The notes below the pieces were generated by a model. The model was not told the DNA's origin, did not search any database, and saw only the letters and a list, made by a program, of their open reading frames with translations. From assembly GCA_965248855.1 (NCBI GenBank), contig CBDFKQ010000005.1, positions 62,001-126,000 of the forward strand: DNA of 64,000 bases, in the 5' to 3' direction. The position numbers and the translations under genes were made by a program. This DNA is from CBDFKQ01 sp965248855 (GTDB lineage: Bacteria > Bacteroidota > Bacteroidia > Cytophagales > 172606-1). Positions 53,927-63,235 of this stretch are shown here, piece by piece. Positions within the stretch are counted from its first letter, which is position 1. Every line of letters begins with the position of its first letter.

Positions 53927-56896
53927 TTATTTGGCAATAATCAGTTTATAAACTTTTACGTTATTAAGGGTATTTAAATAAAGAATATGAATCCCGTCCT
54001 GTAATTCATTTACATGAATATAAACTTTATTGTAACCTTCCTGAACGCTTATTTTCAACAACTTTTCTGTTCTTCCGTCTATAGATTTTAAATCAATGGA
54101 TCCCAAACCACTTTTTGAAGAATAAAACTCAACATTAACACCTTCCACAGCAGGATTTGGAAATATTGATACATTAATGTGATCTTCTCTATTTAAGGAC
54201 AGTGAAGATTTTTTATTCCCGGTTTCTTCTGATGATAATCTGCTGCCGGTTCCCGTATTGTAAACATTAAATTCATTAATCGCCCACCAGAATAGTCCAC
54301 TTTGACCGGTTTGTTCTATTTTAATATACTGAGCAGTTTGCGCCGGAAAACTTACCGTAATATCCCTGTTACTGCCTGTGCCTGAAGCTACGGGGCTGCC
54401 CCAGTTGCTGCCGTCATTAGACACGTAAATATTGTATCCTCTGGCATAATCATTCACGTTACCTGCTCCGGCATCAAAATCTATTTTATTAAAAGTTTGT
54501 GCCGAGCCCATATTTACTATAAACCACTGGCTCGGGTTTAAAAAGGTACCTGAAGACCATTTAGTGCTTGTATTTCCATCTATGGCTTTATCGGGAGTAT
54601 CGCTTCCTGAATACCCGAAGCCGCTTGCTATCCAGCCCGATCTTGACAGAGGATATGATGACCCGCCGATACTACTATCAGTTGTAACTTCTATTGCGCT
54701 TACTTTTGCGTTATCCAATGAACCGTTTATAAATGAAATGATTATCTGATTACTTGAGTTAGGAGTAATAGTAAACTCTTTTACTATAGCCTTGTTTTTT
54801 GCTCCTGCTACAGTGAATATATCAAATTCAGTTATTTGTCTGGTTCCATTAATGTCAATATTAAATTTACGTTTGCTTGCTGCATCCCAATATATTTCAG
54901 CAAAATGTAAACGGACAGTATAAGATTTGCCGGTAATTAAAGAGGGGAAAGTGTAGGTAAAAGATCCCCATCTTTCACTTTGATAAACAGCTGCAGGTGC
55001 CGGATTAGTTACCCCACTCACATCTATTGTTGAGGTAGTAGTGGAAGTATTGCCTCCTGATACATAAGCATCAACTGCATATGTTCCTGTTGCTCCTCCA
55101 CCTGAGTTAATGGCGTAAGATACTGCACCGGTACTACCGTTAGTTGTAGCTGTGGCCTCATTGGAAGCAGCAGAATTACAACCGGCACTTGTTGCCGTCA
55201 CCCTGAAAGTATAAGCAGTAGCAGCACTTAAGCCTGTGTTGCTATAACTTTTTACTCCTGCACCTAAGGTAGCTATGGTTGAATAAGAACCGGTTCCTTG
55301 TTTGCGTTCTATTATAAAGCCTGTTGCATTGTTGTCATTATTTACCCAGCTTAAGTTAATCTGGCTCGTTGATCCGGCACTTGCCGTTAAACTGCCGGGA
55401 ACTGAGGGAGGGGTACAGGTACCTCCACTACAGGTGTTCTGCCAGGTAGATGATCCATCTTGCCCGGTGGCACTTTTCCATCCTGCCAAATCTGTAAATA
55501 CTTGATTTGTATTAAATACATTTGTATTGCTGCTGCTGTAATAAGTATTGTTATTAGCATGAAGCTCCTTGGTAAACCAATTTGTATACAAATCCCATGA
55601 AGTATCATCTCTTCTTAGATAAATATAAGAACTTGAGCCCTTTGTTGTTGATATACAATTATTGGTAAAGTTGGAGTTTAGTGTTCCGTTAAGGACTTTG
55701 CGATATTGAAAAATTTTACCGGGCGCCAGCGATAAATCACCTGTTCCTCCATTACCCCATTTGTCTGAATTGTTATTGTCAATTACAGTTCTGTTTTTCC
55801 AGGTGATTTTTATTTGAGTAATTGTATTGTCTTGAATCTGAGATTTATCAAAATAGAAGTTTTGAGCAGTTTCTAATTGCACTCCGGTAGCATTTCCGTT
55901 TATTTTGCAATTATTAATATACACCGGCCCTTCTGCTATTTCCCATTTAAAACCAGGATCCAACCCGTCTCGGTATGCGCTATGACCATTATTATTAAAT
56001 TCGCAACCGGTAAAAGTTATATTTTTTCCTGTCAGGTCATTATGGAAACCAATGCCTCCATTATCATTAATTTTGCAATTATTGAAAACTACATTTAATC
56101 CACTAAAATTTAGGCCTCCTGCGTATCCATTCAATACTCCAAAAGCCGGTTCACCAAGGCTTCTTAAGTTATTATTAAACTCGCAATTATCAACTTGCGC
56201 ATCAATCAATACAAGATAAACACCGTTGCCGTAATTATCATTAAACTTACAGTTTCTTATAGTTATATCTCGCACCGTTTGAATACTCGCGATAAAATCA
56301 GAATGCCCCTTTGCATTTTCTATAAAGCTGCAGTTATCCAATAACCAATATCGAGTATCGGAAATAGGTTCCCAAGAACCTGCCTGAATAGTTGTTTTGG
56401 CACAACCTTTCATGGTAATATTTCGCATTACAAAATTATACTTGCCATTTATCCAGATTACCTGATCGGCCGAACCTGTAATAATTGCTTTTCCTGCATT
56501 TTGGCCTTCAACAACAAATACAGTATTTTTGAGATTACTGTCTGAAATACCTGCCACATTAATGTCATAAGCATTGTTAAAGTCCACGTTTTGAGCAGCA
56601 GAGCGTTGAGCTATATCACCAATTTTCAGTTGGCCACCTCCCTGATCGTAAGTACCGTCTGCAATGCTGATTTTAACCCCTCTTGCAGCTTTAAGATTAT
56701 CCATGGCAATGTTCCATGCTTTTCCAATTGTTTGAAAAGGGGAGTTTTGGGTGCCGGCATTGCTGTCATTCCCGCCGGGACTAACATATAAGGTTACCTG
56801 CACTTTACTTTCATCAGGCAGGATAGGTGCCGCATATATTGAAGCACAAAAAAAACTTAGAAATAATCCCAGTTTAATGTAAAATAACTTTTTCAT
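53927..56896 (-). CDS. T9SS-exported beta-helix protein with FN3, malectin-like and F5/8C domains (beta-helix protein 2)
   Basis: A 989-residue paralogue of the protein at 37195-39819. Signal peptide 1-22 and beta-helix ~25-490 are highly similar to beta-helix protein 1. The middle differs: an FN3 domain ~495-582 (VPGSLTASAGSTSQINLSW) and a malectin-like domain ~589-739 (YAINSGGGATGTYAVD, YTVRLHFAEIYWDA) replace PA14. The F5/8C domain (~745-880, DKAIDGNTSTKWSSG) and T9SS tail (~905-989, SIFPNPAVEGVNVEF) again match. It would be displayed on or released from the cell surface. Catalysis is unproven. It is a single-gene unit. Confidence 0.88.
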   Translation of the reverse strand: MKKLFYIKLGLFLSFFCASIYAAPILPDESKVQVTLYVSPGGNDSNAGTQNSPFQTIGKAWNIAMDNLKAARGVKISIADGTYDQGGGQLKIGDIAQRSAAQNVDFNNAYDINVAGISDSNLKNTVFVVEGQNAGKAIITGSADQVIWINGKYNFVMRNITMKGCAKTTIQAGSWEPISDTRYWLLDNCSFIENAKGHSDFIASIQTVRDITIRNCKFNDNYGNGVYLVLIDAQVDNCEFNNNLRSLGEPAFGVLNGYAGGLNFSGLNVVFNNCKINDNGGIGFHNDLTGKNITFTGCEFNNNGHSAYRDGLDPGFKWEIAEGPVYINNCKINGNATGVQLETAQNFYFDKSQIQDNTITQIKITWKNRTVIDNNNSDKWGNGGTGDLSLAPGKIFQYRKVLNGTLNSNFTNNCISTTKGSSSYIYLRRDDTSWDLYTNWFTKELHANNNTYYSSSNTNVFNTNQVFTDLAGWKSATGQDGSSTWQNTCSGGTCTPPSVPGSLTASAGSTSQINLSWVNNDNNATGFIIERKQGTGSYSTIATLGAGVKSYSNTGLSAATAYTFRVTATSAGCNSAASNEATATTNGSTGAVSYAINSGGGATGTYAVDAYVSGGNTSTTTSTIDVSGVTNPAPAAVYQSERWGSFTYTFPSLITGKSYTVRLHFAEIYWDAASKRKFNIDINGTRQITEFDIFTVAGAKNKAIVKEFTITPNSSNQIIISFINGSLDNAKVSAIEVTTDSSIGGSSYPLSRSGWIASGFGYSGSDTPDKAIDGNTSTKWSSGTFLNPSQWFIVNMGSAQTFNKIDFDAGAGNVNDYARGYNIYVSNDGSNWGSPVASGTGSNRDITVSFPAQTAQYIKIEQTGQSGLFWWAINEFNVYNTGTGSRLSSEETGNKKSSLSLNREDHINVSIFPNPAVEGVNVEFYSSKSGLGSIDLKSIDGRTEKLLKISVQEGYNKVYIHVNELQDGIHILYLNTLNNVKVYKLIIAK

Positions 56897-57216
56897 TTGT
56901 TTTTTTAATTAATAAATTTTAAATAATTGGTTTTACAAAAAGGTGATAGGTATTGATAAAAGTTAAATATCAAATTGATATATACTTCTATAAGCCTGTA
57001 AATGTTTTCATCTTTATAAGTATTAATGGTGGAAGTTGTTCAAGATTTTGTAGTTTACCTTTACAACTCATATATAGTAGACTTGCAACTTTACGTATAC
57101 CCTAGTGATATATAATAAAATCTTTAAAAATTTCTATTTAGTTTTAATTTAATTTATTGGCAGGAAGAAAATTTAATAATTCTGAAATGATATATAGGTA
57201 TACATTATCAATAGTT
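56897..57216. other. Intergenic region upstream of beta-helix protein 2
   Basis: Contains the palindrome ATATCAA-A-TTGATAT at 56967-56981, 70 bp before the gene. No gene was recognised. Confidence 0.5.
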
Positions 57217-57247
57217 TTTGAAATAAGGATTGAATTAAATATATTTG
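57217..57247 (+). promoter_or_regulatory. Promoter of the tRNA-Ala gene
   Basis: TTTG (57217-57220), 19 nt, TATATTTG (57240-57247): a full match to the Bacteroidota -33/-7 consensus. Transcription would begin at or one base before the tRNA 5' end. Confidence 0.8.
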
Positions 57248-57253
57248 TGGCTT

Positions 57254-57327
57254 GGGGGATTAGCTCAGCTGGCTAGAGTGCTTGCATGGCATGCAAGAGG
57301 TCATCGGTTCGACTCCGATATTCTCCA
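57254..57327 (+). tRNA. tRNA-Ala (anticodon GGC)
   Basis: A complete 74 nt cloverleaf: acceptor GGGGGAT/ATTCTCC, D arm GCTC-GAGT, anticodon arm CTTGC-ATGGCAT-GCAAG with anticodon GGC, variable loop AGGTC, T arm ATCGG-TTCGACT-CCGAT and discriminator A. CCA is not encoded. Confidence 0.96.
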
Positions 57328-57343
57328 CAAATAGTTATGAATT

Positions 57344-57376
57344 GGCTTTTAGATAAATTTCTAAAAGCCTTTTTTT
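57344..57376 (+). terminator. Terminator after tRNA-Ala
   Basis: Stem GGCTTTTAGA (57344-57353) with TCTAAAAGCC (57360-57369), 6 nt loop and a T7 tract. Confidence 0.88.
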
Positions 57377-57432
57377 ATAATGACAAACAGGTTTCACTAC
57401 TTTTAATCCAAAAACAAATAGTTTGGGGTAAA

Positions 57433-57978
57433 TTAAGAGGCCATTGGGTAAACTTCTTTTAAATATGTTTTTATAGATTTGTTTACAGGGTTTTGTTCCT
57501 TTAAATGTCGTGCTTTTTCCCAAAAAGTAAACATATTTTCAACCTTAATTTCATTTTCGGCTTCATTAACAAGGGGCAAGATACTTTGTTTTTGTGATTC
57601 AATACTTAATATGTCTTCCTCCAGGCTTGCCAATGCCTGTTTCAGTTGTTCCAATTTTGATTGATTGATAATTAACTTTACCACGTCAATCTTACTTTTT
57701 CTGATATGGAGTTTAAATAATTTATACTCTGCTTTTACTTTCCAGATTGTTAATTTATCCGATATCTTTCCTTTCCCGGCTGCAATAATTGCCGCATTCA
57801 AGGATTTGACATTTTGTTCCTCATTAAGTATTAAATTATTCACTGTTTCGAGCATCACCAGTTTTTTAAATATCCTGTAATCAAGCCTGGCTATTTGATA
57901 AATAAATTGCTTATGCCTAATAGATAATCTCATCAAAACAGTTTCAAATGCCGCGATGGAGTTAAGTTGATTGATCAT
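57433..57978 (-). CDS. Orphan coiled-coil protein, paralogue 2
   Basis: A 181-residue paralogue of the protein at 25967-26500, starting MINQLNSIAAFETVLMRL. Shared blocks include QFIYQIARLDYRIFKKLVML, WKVKAEYKLFKLHIRKSKIDVVKLI, NQSKLEQLKQALASLEEDI and the tail NPVNKSIKTYLKE ending MAS. It is helical, charged, with no signal peptide or known motif. The conserved WK-KAEYKLFKL-RK core and NQSKLEQLKQAL suggest a defined fold and partner. It is a single-gene unit between tRNA-Ala and the GH5 gene. Function is unknown. Confidence 0.8.
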   Translation of the reverse strand: MINQLNSIAAFETVLMRLSIRHKQFIYQIARLDYRIFKKLVMLETVNNLILNEEQNVKSLNAAIIAAGKGKISDKLTIWKVKAEYKLFKLHIRKSKIDVVKLIINQSKLEQLKQALASLEEDILSIESQKQSILPLVNEAENEIKVENMFTFWEKARHLKEQNPVNKSIKTYLKEVYPMAS

Positions 57979-57999
57979 AATTTATATTTTTTTTCTTTT

Positions 58000-58101
58000 G
58001 TCTAATGTCTTTTTTCTCTAATCTTACAAAGTAATTTCGTCATTTATTTTCAAAAGGCAATGAAAATATCAATATCTTGATATCGAAATATTGATATTTT
58101 C
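58000..58101 (-). promoter_or_regulatory. Promoter-like region and palindrome cluster upstream of coiled-coil paralogue 2
   Basis: The 14 bp inverted repeat GAAAATATCAATAT/ATATTGATATTTTC (58062-58075, 58088-58101) encloses a second palindrome ATATCAA-TATC-TTGATAT (58066-58083). Downstream on the minus strand follow TTTG, AATGACGAAATT and TTACTTTG, a near match to the Bacteroidota promoter. AATGACGAAATT is also upstream of paralogue 1. Confidence 0.5.
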
Positions 58102-58394
58102 TGATGCGATTTGAATTCTAAAAAACCGTTTTATTGCATAACTTTTGACAGAAGCAAGTTTGTTATTTATTTTTCAATTAATGTAAGTAAATTCACCCTA
58201 CAGATTAAAAAATGAAAGAACTGATAATTTTATGTGGGGCAATACAACTTTTCAAAACTAATCTTTAGCTGAAACAGAATTTGATTTTCTTAATGCTGAT
58301 GAAATTGAAAAGAATTAAAGATTTCTAAATTGTTTGCAAGAAAAGAATCTTTTAGGCTATCCATTCTATTTTTTTCATATAATATCATAACACA
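58102..58394. other. Intergenic region with possible gene debris
   Basis: A plus-strand stretch 58232-58318 reads MWGNTTFQN, stop, SLAETEFDFLNADEIEKN, stop in one frame. It may be the tail of a decayed gene; nothing intact is present. Confidence 0.25.
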
Positions 58395-58429
58395 AAAAAG
58401 GGTTTGACTGTAGCAGTCAAACCCTTTTT
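58395..58429. terminator. Terminator of the GH5 gene
   Basis: Perfect 16 bp stem AAAAAGGGTTTGACTG (58395-58410) with its complement (58414-58429) and a 3 nt loop, T5 on either strand. Confidence 0.9.
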
Positions 58430-58445
58430 GTATTAAGATATTTAT

Positions 58446-61400
58446 TTATTGTACAATAAGTTTTTCAACCATTGAACCCTTATTGTTATTTACTCTAAGG
58501 ATATAAATTCCCCTTTTCAAATCGGAAACGTTAATTAAAGAAGTGTTTCCAACTGTAGTTGAAGAATGTACTAATCTACCATTCATGTCTGTAATGCTTA
58601 TAAATGAAGTAGATCCTTGCAGTGTTTCAAAGTATACGGTTACTTCATTTTCTGCGGGATTTGGTGCCAAAGTTAATTTGGAAGATACGGCCTCATTATT
58701 AGTTTTTAAAACTTTTACATTAGTTGCCATTCTCGCTCCGCCCGTAGTGTTGAAAACCAAATCATCAATATAAAAAACGGGTTGGCTACTTCCATATATG
58801 CCTGCATAATCCTGAAAAACTATCTTACTCAAGGTTGCCGGATTGCCTAATTCACTCAGGTTTACTGTATATTGGTTCCATGCTCCGGCAGTGATTATAA
58901 ATTGCTTGCGCCCTGTTTCACTACCTGTTGAGCCATAAAAAATTACCTGCACTTTTGAATCTCCTGTGCCACCATACCCCCAGAAAGTTATGTTGGTGTA
59001 ACCGACAGTGCTAAAATTAGAACTGTGGCTGAAATCTATGGAAGTATAGGCATTATTTATCACAGAAATAGCTTTGCTCCCGTTTTTTACCTGTGCAGTT
59101 GCATTTAGGTTATACGCAGCTGCTCCGGAAACAGTCCAACTGTTTTCAAGTGCATCATCATATACGTAAGAACCGGTAGAAGCGGAAGCAGTAGTTACTG
59201 ACAAGGCATTACTTGAAGGAGACATATTTCCGTAAGTGTCTTTGGCTTTCACTGTAAATGAATAAGTAGTGGCTCCTGATAAACCTGTAATCTGGTAAGA
59301 TGTAGAGGTAATATTACCGGAGTTCACCTTTGTAGAACCATTATACACATCATAACCTGTAACCCCCACATTATCAGCAGAAGGTGTCCACGACAAGGTA
59401 AAGGAGGTTTGTGTAATGTTGGAAGATGTCAAACTCGTTGGGCCTGAAGGAGCTTGGATATTATTTGCAGATGCTGATCCACTGAAAGACAAATCATCAA
59501 TATAAAAAGCAGGTTGAGGGCTTCCATAGATGCCTGCATAGTCTTGTAAAGCAATTTTACTTATTGAAGCTGGATTACCTACTTCGCTCAAGTTAATGGT
59601 GTATAGCACCCATTGACCGGCAGTAAGAATAAACTGCTTCACACCAATTTGAGTGCCACTTGCATTATAAAAAAAGAATTGTACTTTATTAGCGGCTCCA
59701 ATTCCTCCATATCCCCAAAAGGTTAAATTGTTGTAACCACTGCTGCTGAAACTCGGACTGTGGATGAAATCTAATGAACCGTAAGCTCCGAATTCTATCG
59801 ATATAGAACTGCTGCCGTTTTTTACCTGAGTTGTATTACTGAGATTATAAATACTGTTACTTGAAACTGTCCATCCGTTTTGTAAGGTATCGTCATAAAC
59901 TAATGAACCTGAAGTTGAAACAACTGAAGTAGTGGTTACAGATAAAGCAGCACTAGCATTCGATACATTTCCAGCAGCATCTTTGGCCTTGACTGTAAAT
60001 GAATAGGTAGTCGCCGCCATCAAACCAGTAACAGGGAAGGATGTAGTGGTTACATCGCTTGAATTAACTTTGCTCGACCCATTATAAACATCATAGCCGG
60101 TAACACTAACATTATCTGTAGAAGCAACCCATGTTAATGTAAATGAAGTGGAAGTGATGTTTGACGAAGCCAAAGTAGTAGGAGCTGTAGGAGCTTGGGT
60201 ATCTGCAGTAGAACTAGTGGTAACAGATAAGGCCGCGCTAGTAAGCGATACATTTCCAGCGGCATCTTTTGCCCTTACTGTAAATGAATAGCTAGTAGCT
60301 GCCGTCAAACCAGTTACTGTCAAAGAAGTAGTGGTTACATCGCTCGAATTAACTTTGCTCGACCCATTATAAACATCATAACCTGTAACACCAACATTAT
60401 CTGTAGAAGCCGTCCAAGTTAATGTAAATGAAGTAGAAGTGATGTTTGACGAAGCCAAAGCAGTAGGAGCTGTAGGTGCCTGAGTATCTGTGGAAATACT
60501 GTTGTTTCTCAAAACTATATTATCCACATAGAAGGTTTTTGCAGTCGCTTCATTTGGATTAGGAAATATATCGATGGTTGCTACAGAATCATTGGTGGCA
60601 GCCGGGAAGTTAAAGGCAATAGTAACCCAATTGTTATTGGAGGTAACGGCAAACGTTCCTTCATTGATTACGTTTCCTGCTGCATTCAAAAGTTTAACGT
60701 ACACCTGAGTTAGACCATCACCATACAGTTGAAACTGCAATTGGTTATATCCGCTTAATGGTTGCTTGATAGGTAGAAAAAAACCAAACAATGAGTAATT
60801 AGAAGCTGGTTTATCATATTTACCAACGTTGGCACTTCCATTAATAGCATTTATTTGTGGATTGCTAACAATAGAAACCGTACCACCTGTAGGGGAGAAA
60901 AACTGAACTTTACCTGCTACAACGGCCTGCACCGTAGGAACTATATCGTCAAAATCAACTATATTAACATCAGGAGTAACTGTAATGGCAACAGTAGCTG
61001 TCTTAGAGCCATCAGCAGTAGTTACAGTAATAGTGGCTGTTCCAGTTTTCACACCCGTAACCACACCAATTGAGCTTACAGTAGCCACTGTGTTGTCGCT
61101 GGATGACCATGTAACGCTTTGATTAGAAGCATCAAGAGGTGATAAGCTTGCAGAAAGTTGTTGAGTTCCATTTATTGTAATGCTTGCTAAGGTTGGACTC
61201 ACACTCACACTTGTTACCGGAACGTTTGGTCCGCCTCTTCCTAGAATTGTGAAGGTTTGACCAGTATAGCTGTAAGTTTCAATAGGAAGGCCATCTGTAG
61301 TCTGGTCACTTTCAATAATTGGAGAAAGATCCGCATGTTTTGATCTGATTTTAAATTTACCAGCTCCGTCACTCTGAATGCTCCAAAGTTGAAAGTTGCG

Positions 61401-62783
61401 ACCATAGTCGGTTCCTTGCTGAATATTGGCAAGTTTTGCGGTAGATCCACCGGCAACTTCCATTACTTTCCCGCTGGCTACGTTTACAATTTTATAATAA
61501 CCGTTGCCATCTGGTTTGAGATTCCACAATTGTGAATTTTTTCCACCTACATAGGCGGTTTGGATAAGTGAAGCCCCTTGACGATTTACATCCACGGCGG
61601 GATCTATAGCAAAAACCAGTGCATCATTTGGAAAATTAATTGTAACAGGGTTTGGAGGTAGTGTTCCTGAGGACACACCTATTGAAGCACTTAAATCTTG
61701 TTGAGGAAGAGCGAGCGATTTGATAGCTGTTTGCTGAATACTATTGGGATTATCCAAACTAACACCTTTTGTCCAATTTACATCGTTATCCCAAGCACGA
61801 AACTGCTTATTAAAGGCGAGACTAAATTTATCAGTAGTATCCCACCAAGCCCACTCTAACCATCCAGTGCCTGTTGTTTGTGCATATTGAATAAGATATT
61901 GCCAATCCACGTTTCCTCCGCTACCATAATAATTAAATTCTCCCCATATAAAACAAATGCTATTGCTAATAGCCCAATCCATCACCGCTTTCATGCTTGC
62001 TTGAGAGCCTTTAGTTGTATTTATGGGATCATAACAATGAATGGAAAAAATAAGATTGTCTTTTACATCTTGGCTTTTTAAGTAGCTTGCATTATCCTCC
62101 ATCGTACTTTCTTCAGAAGCATAACCTGCCATAGCATCAATGACTAGCGGACAGTTAATGCCTGCATTACGCATACGGATGATAGCCGGACCATAAGCAT
62201 TGCGAATGTCTGCATCAGATGCCACGCCTGTCCCTGTAGCAGAGTTAGGAACTTCCCATTCGTTAGCAAGATTGACAATAATGTTGGTTTGATACTTTTT
62301 CAGGACACTTGCAACATCTGGACTTACCAGATAATCAATTTCCTTATTGAAGTCAGCAACTGAGGCGGGGCCGGTCACATCATACATCATGATCATCGGC
62401 ACCATATTATTTTTGATACAGTTTGCAATGGTATAATCTAATGCAATGGCAGGTACTGTAATGTAGCCATTGGAACGCCTCCACATTATTCGGGCGGTAT
62501 TGGCACCTGTTTGAGTTAATTGTGAGAAAGTATAGTCACCTGTTTTGCTCCAGTCTCCTGAAGCGTCAGTATCAGATTTCCATCCGGTTGCATCCCAAAA
62601 TAAAGTCAAAACATTTGCACCACGGATAATTAATTGATTTCCGCTGTTATCATAAAGCTTGCCATTGTTAACTTTCAGTTGGGCCTTCAATCCGGAAATA
62701 CAAAAAAAGTACAAAACTAATATAAAGCAATAAGTCCAAAGACTATTCAATTTTTTTTTAATTAATGGCGGTGATGTACTCAT
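58446..62783 (-). CDS. T9SS-exported multidomain GH5 (GH5_8 mannanase-like) glycanase
   Basis: A 1445-residue secreted enzyme. Signal peptide ~15-35; GH5 barrel ~36-365 with acid/base Glu175 (NLANEWE) and nucleophile Glu282 (FIWGEFNYYG). FSIHCYD and GWLEWAWW resemble bacterial GH5_8 beta-mannanases. Then follow a ricin-type lectin region (~385-500), a Big2 Ig-like domain (~512-600), a carbohydrate-binding-like domain (~608-760), three FN3 domains (~765, ~860, ~1110), two related beta-sandwich binding domains (~965-1105, ~1205-1350, both with a YDD start and YIDDL end) and a T9SS tail (~1365-1445). It probably cuts a mannan-type or related backbone outside the cell. Confidence 0.9.
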   Translation of the reverse strand: MSTSPPLIKKKLNSLWTYCFILVLYFFCISGLKAQLKVNNGKLYDNSGNQLIIRGANVLTLFWDATGWKSDTDASGDWSKTGDYTFSQLTQTGANTARIMWRRSNGYITVPAIALDYTIANCIKNNMVPMIMMYDVTGPASVADFNKEIDYLVSPDVASVLKKYQTNIIVNLANEWEVPNSATGTGVASDADIRNAYGPAIIRMRNAGINCPLVIDAMAGYASEESTMEDNASYLKSQDVKDNLIFSIHCYDPINTTKGSQASMKAVMDWAISNSICFIWGEFNYYGSGGNVDWQYLIQYAQTTGTGWLEWAWWDTTDKFSLAFNKQFRAWDNDVNWTKGVSLDNPNSIQQTAIKSLALPQQDLSASIGVSSGTLPPNPVTINFPNDALVFAIDPAVDVNRQGASLIQTAYVGGKNSQLWNLKPDGNGYYKIVNVASGKVMEVAGGSTAKLANIQQGTDYGRNFQLWSIQSDGAGKFKIRSKHADLSPIIESDQTTDGLPIETYSYTGQTFTILGRGGPNVPVTSVSVSPTLASITINGTQQLSASLSPLDASNQSVTWSSSDNTVATVSSIGVVTGVKTGTATITVTTADGSKTATVAITVTPDVNIVDFDDIVPTVQAVVAGKVQFFSPTGGTVSIVSNPQINAINGSANVGKYDKPASNYSLFGFFLPIKQPLSGYNQLQFQLYGDGLTQVYVKLLNAAGNVINEGTFAVTSNNNWVTIAFNFPAATNDSVATIDIFPNPNEATAKTFYVDNIVLRNNSISTDTQAPTAPTALASSNITSTSFTLTWTASTDNVGVTGYDVYNGSSKVNSSDVTTTSLTVTGLTAATSYSFTVRAKDAAGNVSLTSAALSVTTSSTADTQAPTAPTTLASSNITSTSFTLTWVASTDNVSVTGYDVYNGSSKVNSSDVTTTSFPVTGLMAATTYSFTVKAKDAAGNVSNASAALSVTTTSVVSTSGSLVYDDTLQNGWTVSSNSIYNLSNTTQVKNGSSSISIEFGAYGSLDFIHSPSFSSSGYNNLTFWGYGGIGAANKVQFFFYNASGTQIGVKQFILTAGQWVLYTINLSEVGNPASISKIALQDYAGIYGSPQPAFYIDDLSFSGSASANNIQAPSGPTSLTSSNITQTSFTLSWTPSADNVGVTGYDVYNGSTKVNSGNITSTSYQITGLSGATTYSFTVKAKDTYGNMSPSSNALSVTTASASTGSYVYDDALENSWTVSGAAAYNLNATAQVKNGSKAISVINNAYTSIDFSHSSNFSTVGYTNITFWGYGGTGDSKVQVIFYGSTGSETGRKQFIITAGAWNQYTVNLSELGNPATLSKIVFQDYAGIYGSSQPVFYIDDLVFNTTGGARMATNVKVLKTNNEAVSSKLTLAPNPAENEVTVYFETLQGSTSFISITDMNGRLVHSSTTVGNTSLINVSDLKRGIYILRVNNNKGSMVEKLIVQ
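59920..60500 (-). repeat. Tandem ~285 bp FN3-encoding repeats in the GH5 gene
   Basis: Two FN3 units starting with DTQAPTAPT are nearly identical in DNA (landmarks near 59937 and 60223). A third, more diverged unit lies at about 59180-59455. Confidence 0.8.
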
Positions 62784-63235
62784 ACATATAAATTTTAGAT
62801 GTTATAAAAAAAAAATTAATTATTAGAATCGGTTTGTGATCCTCTTGTGTTTAAGTGGGGTAAACTTATGAAAGCAATATTTTATATACTTGACATAAAG
62901 TCTCAATAACTAATAACATAGTTCCGTAAAAGAATGATGAAATAATACTATTAAATATTGAGATATTATTATTAGTTATATTTCTGTATTTAAGTTATGA
63001 TTGAGTTAAAATTTCTATTTTATAAGTCATACCATCTTAAATGCAAAAAAGTCATTACTATTAATTTCATAGTAATACTTTTCTTAAATGTAGAAGTCAG
63101 GGTGAATTAAGAAATTATCGAACAATTTTAAAGGCGCTTAGAAATGACTTTCTTAAGTATTATTCACAATTCCGGACTTTCAGTCGAACTAATATCTGTT
63201 ACAACTAAAAAAGATGATTTAATCTAATTTTGAAT
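62784..63235. other. Intergenic region upstream of the GH5 gene
   Basis: No gene. Contains the inverted repeat ATTACTAT-N7-ATAGTAAT at 63054-63076, a possible site for the adjacent AraC-type regulator. Confidence 0.4.

Noticed and set aside
57254..57327. tRNA-Ala as an integration (att) site for a genomic island
   Set aside because: No second copy of the tRNA 3' end and no integrase gene could be seen in the window.
58232..58318. Possible gene tail ending ADEIEKN
   Set aside because: Internal stop and no recognisable homology; kept only as possible debris.
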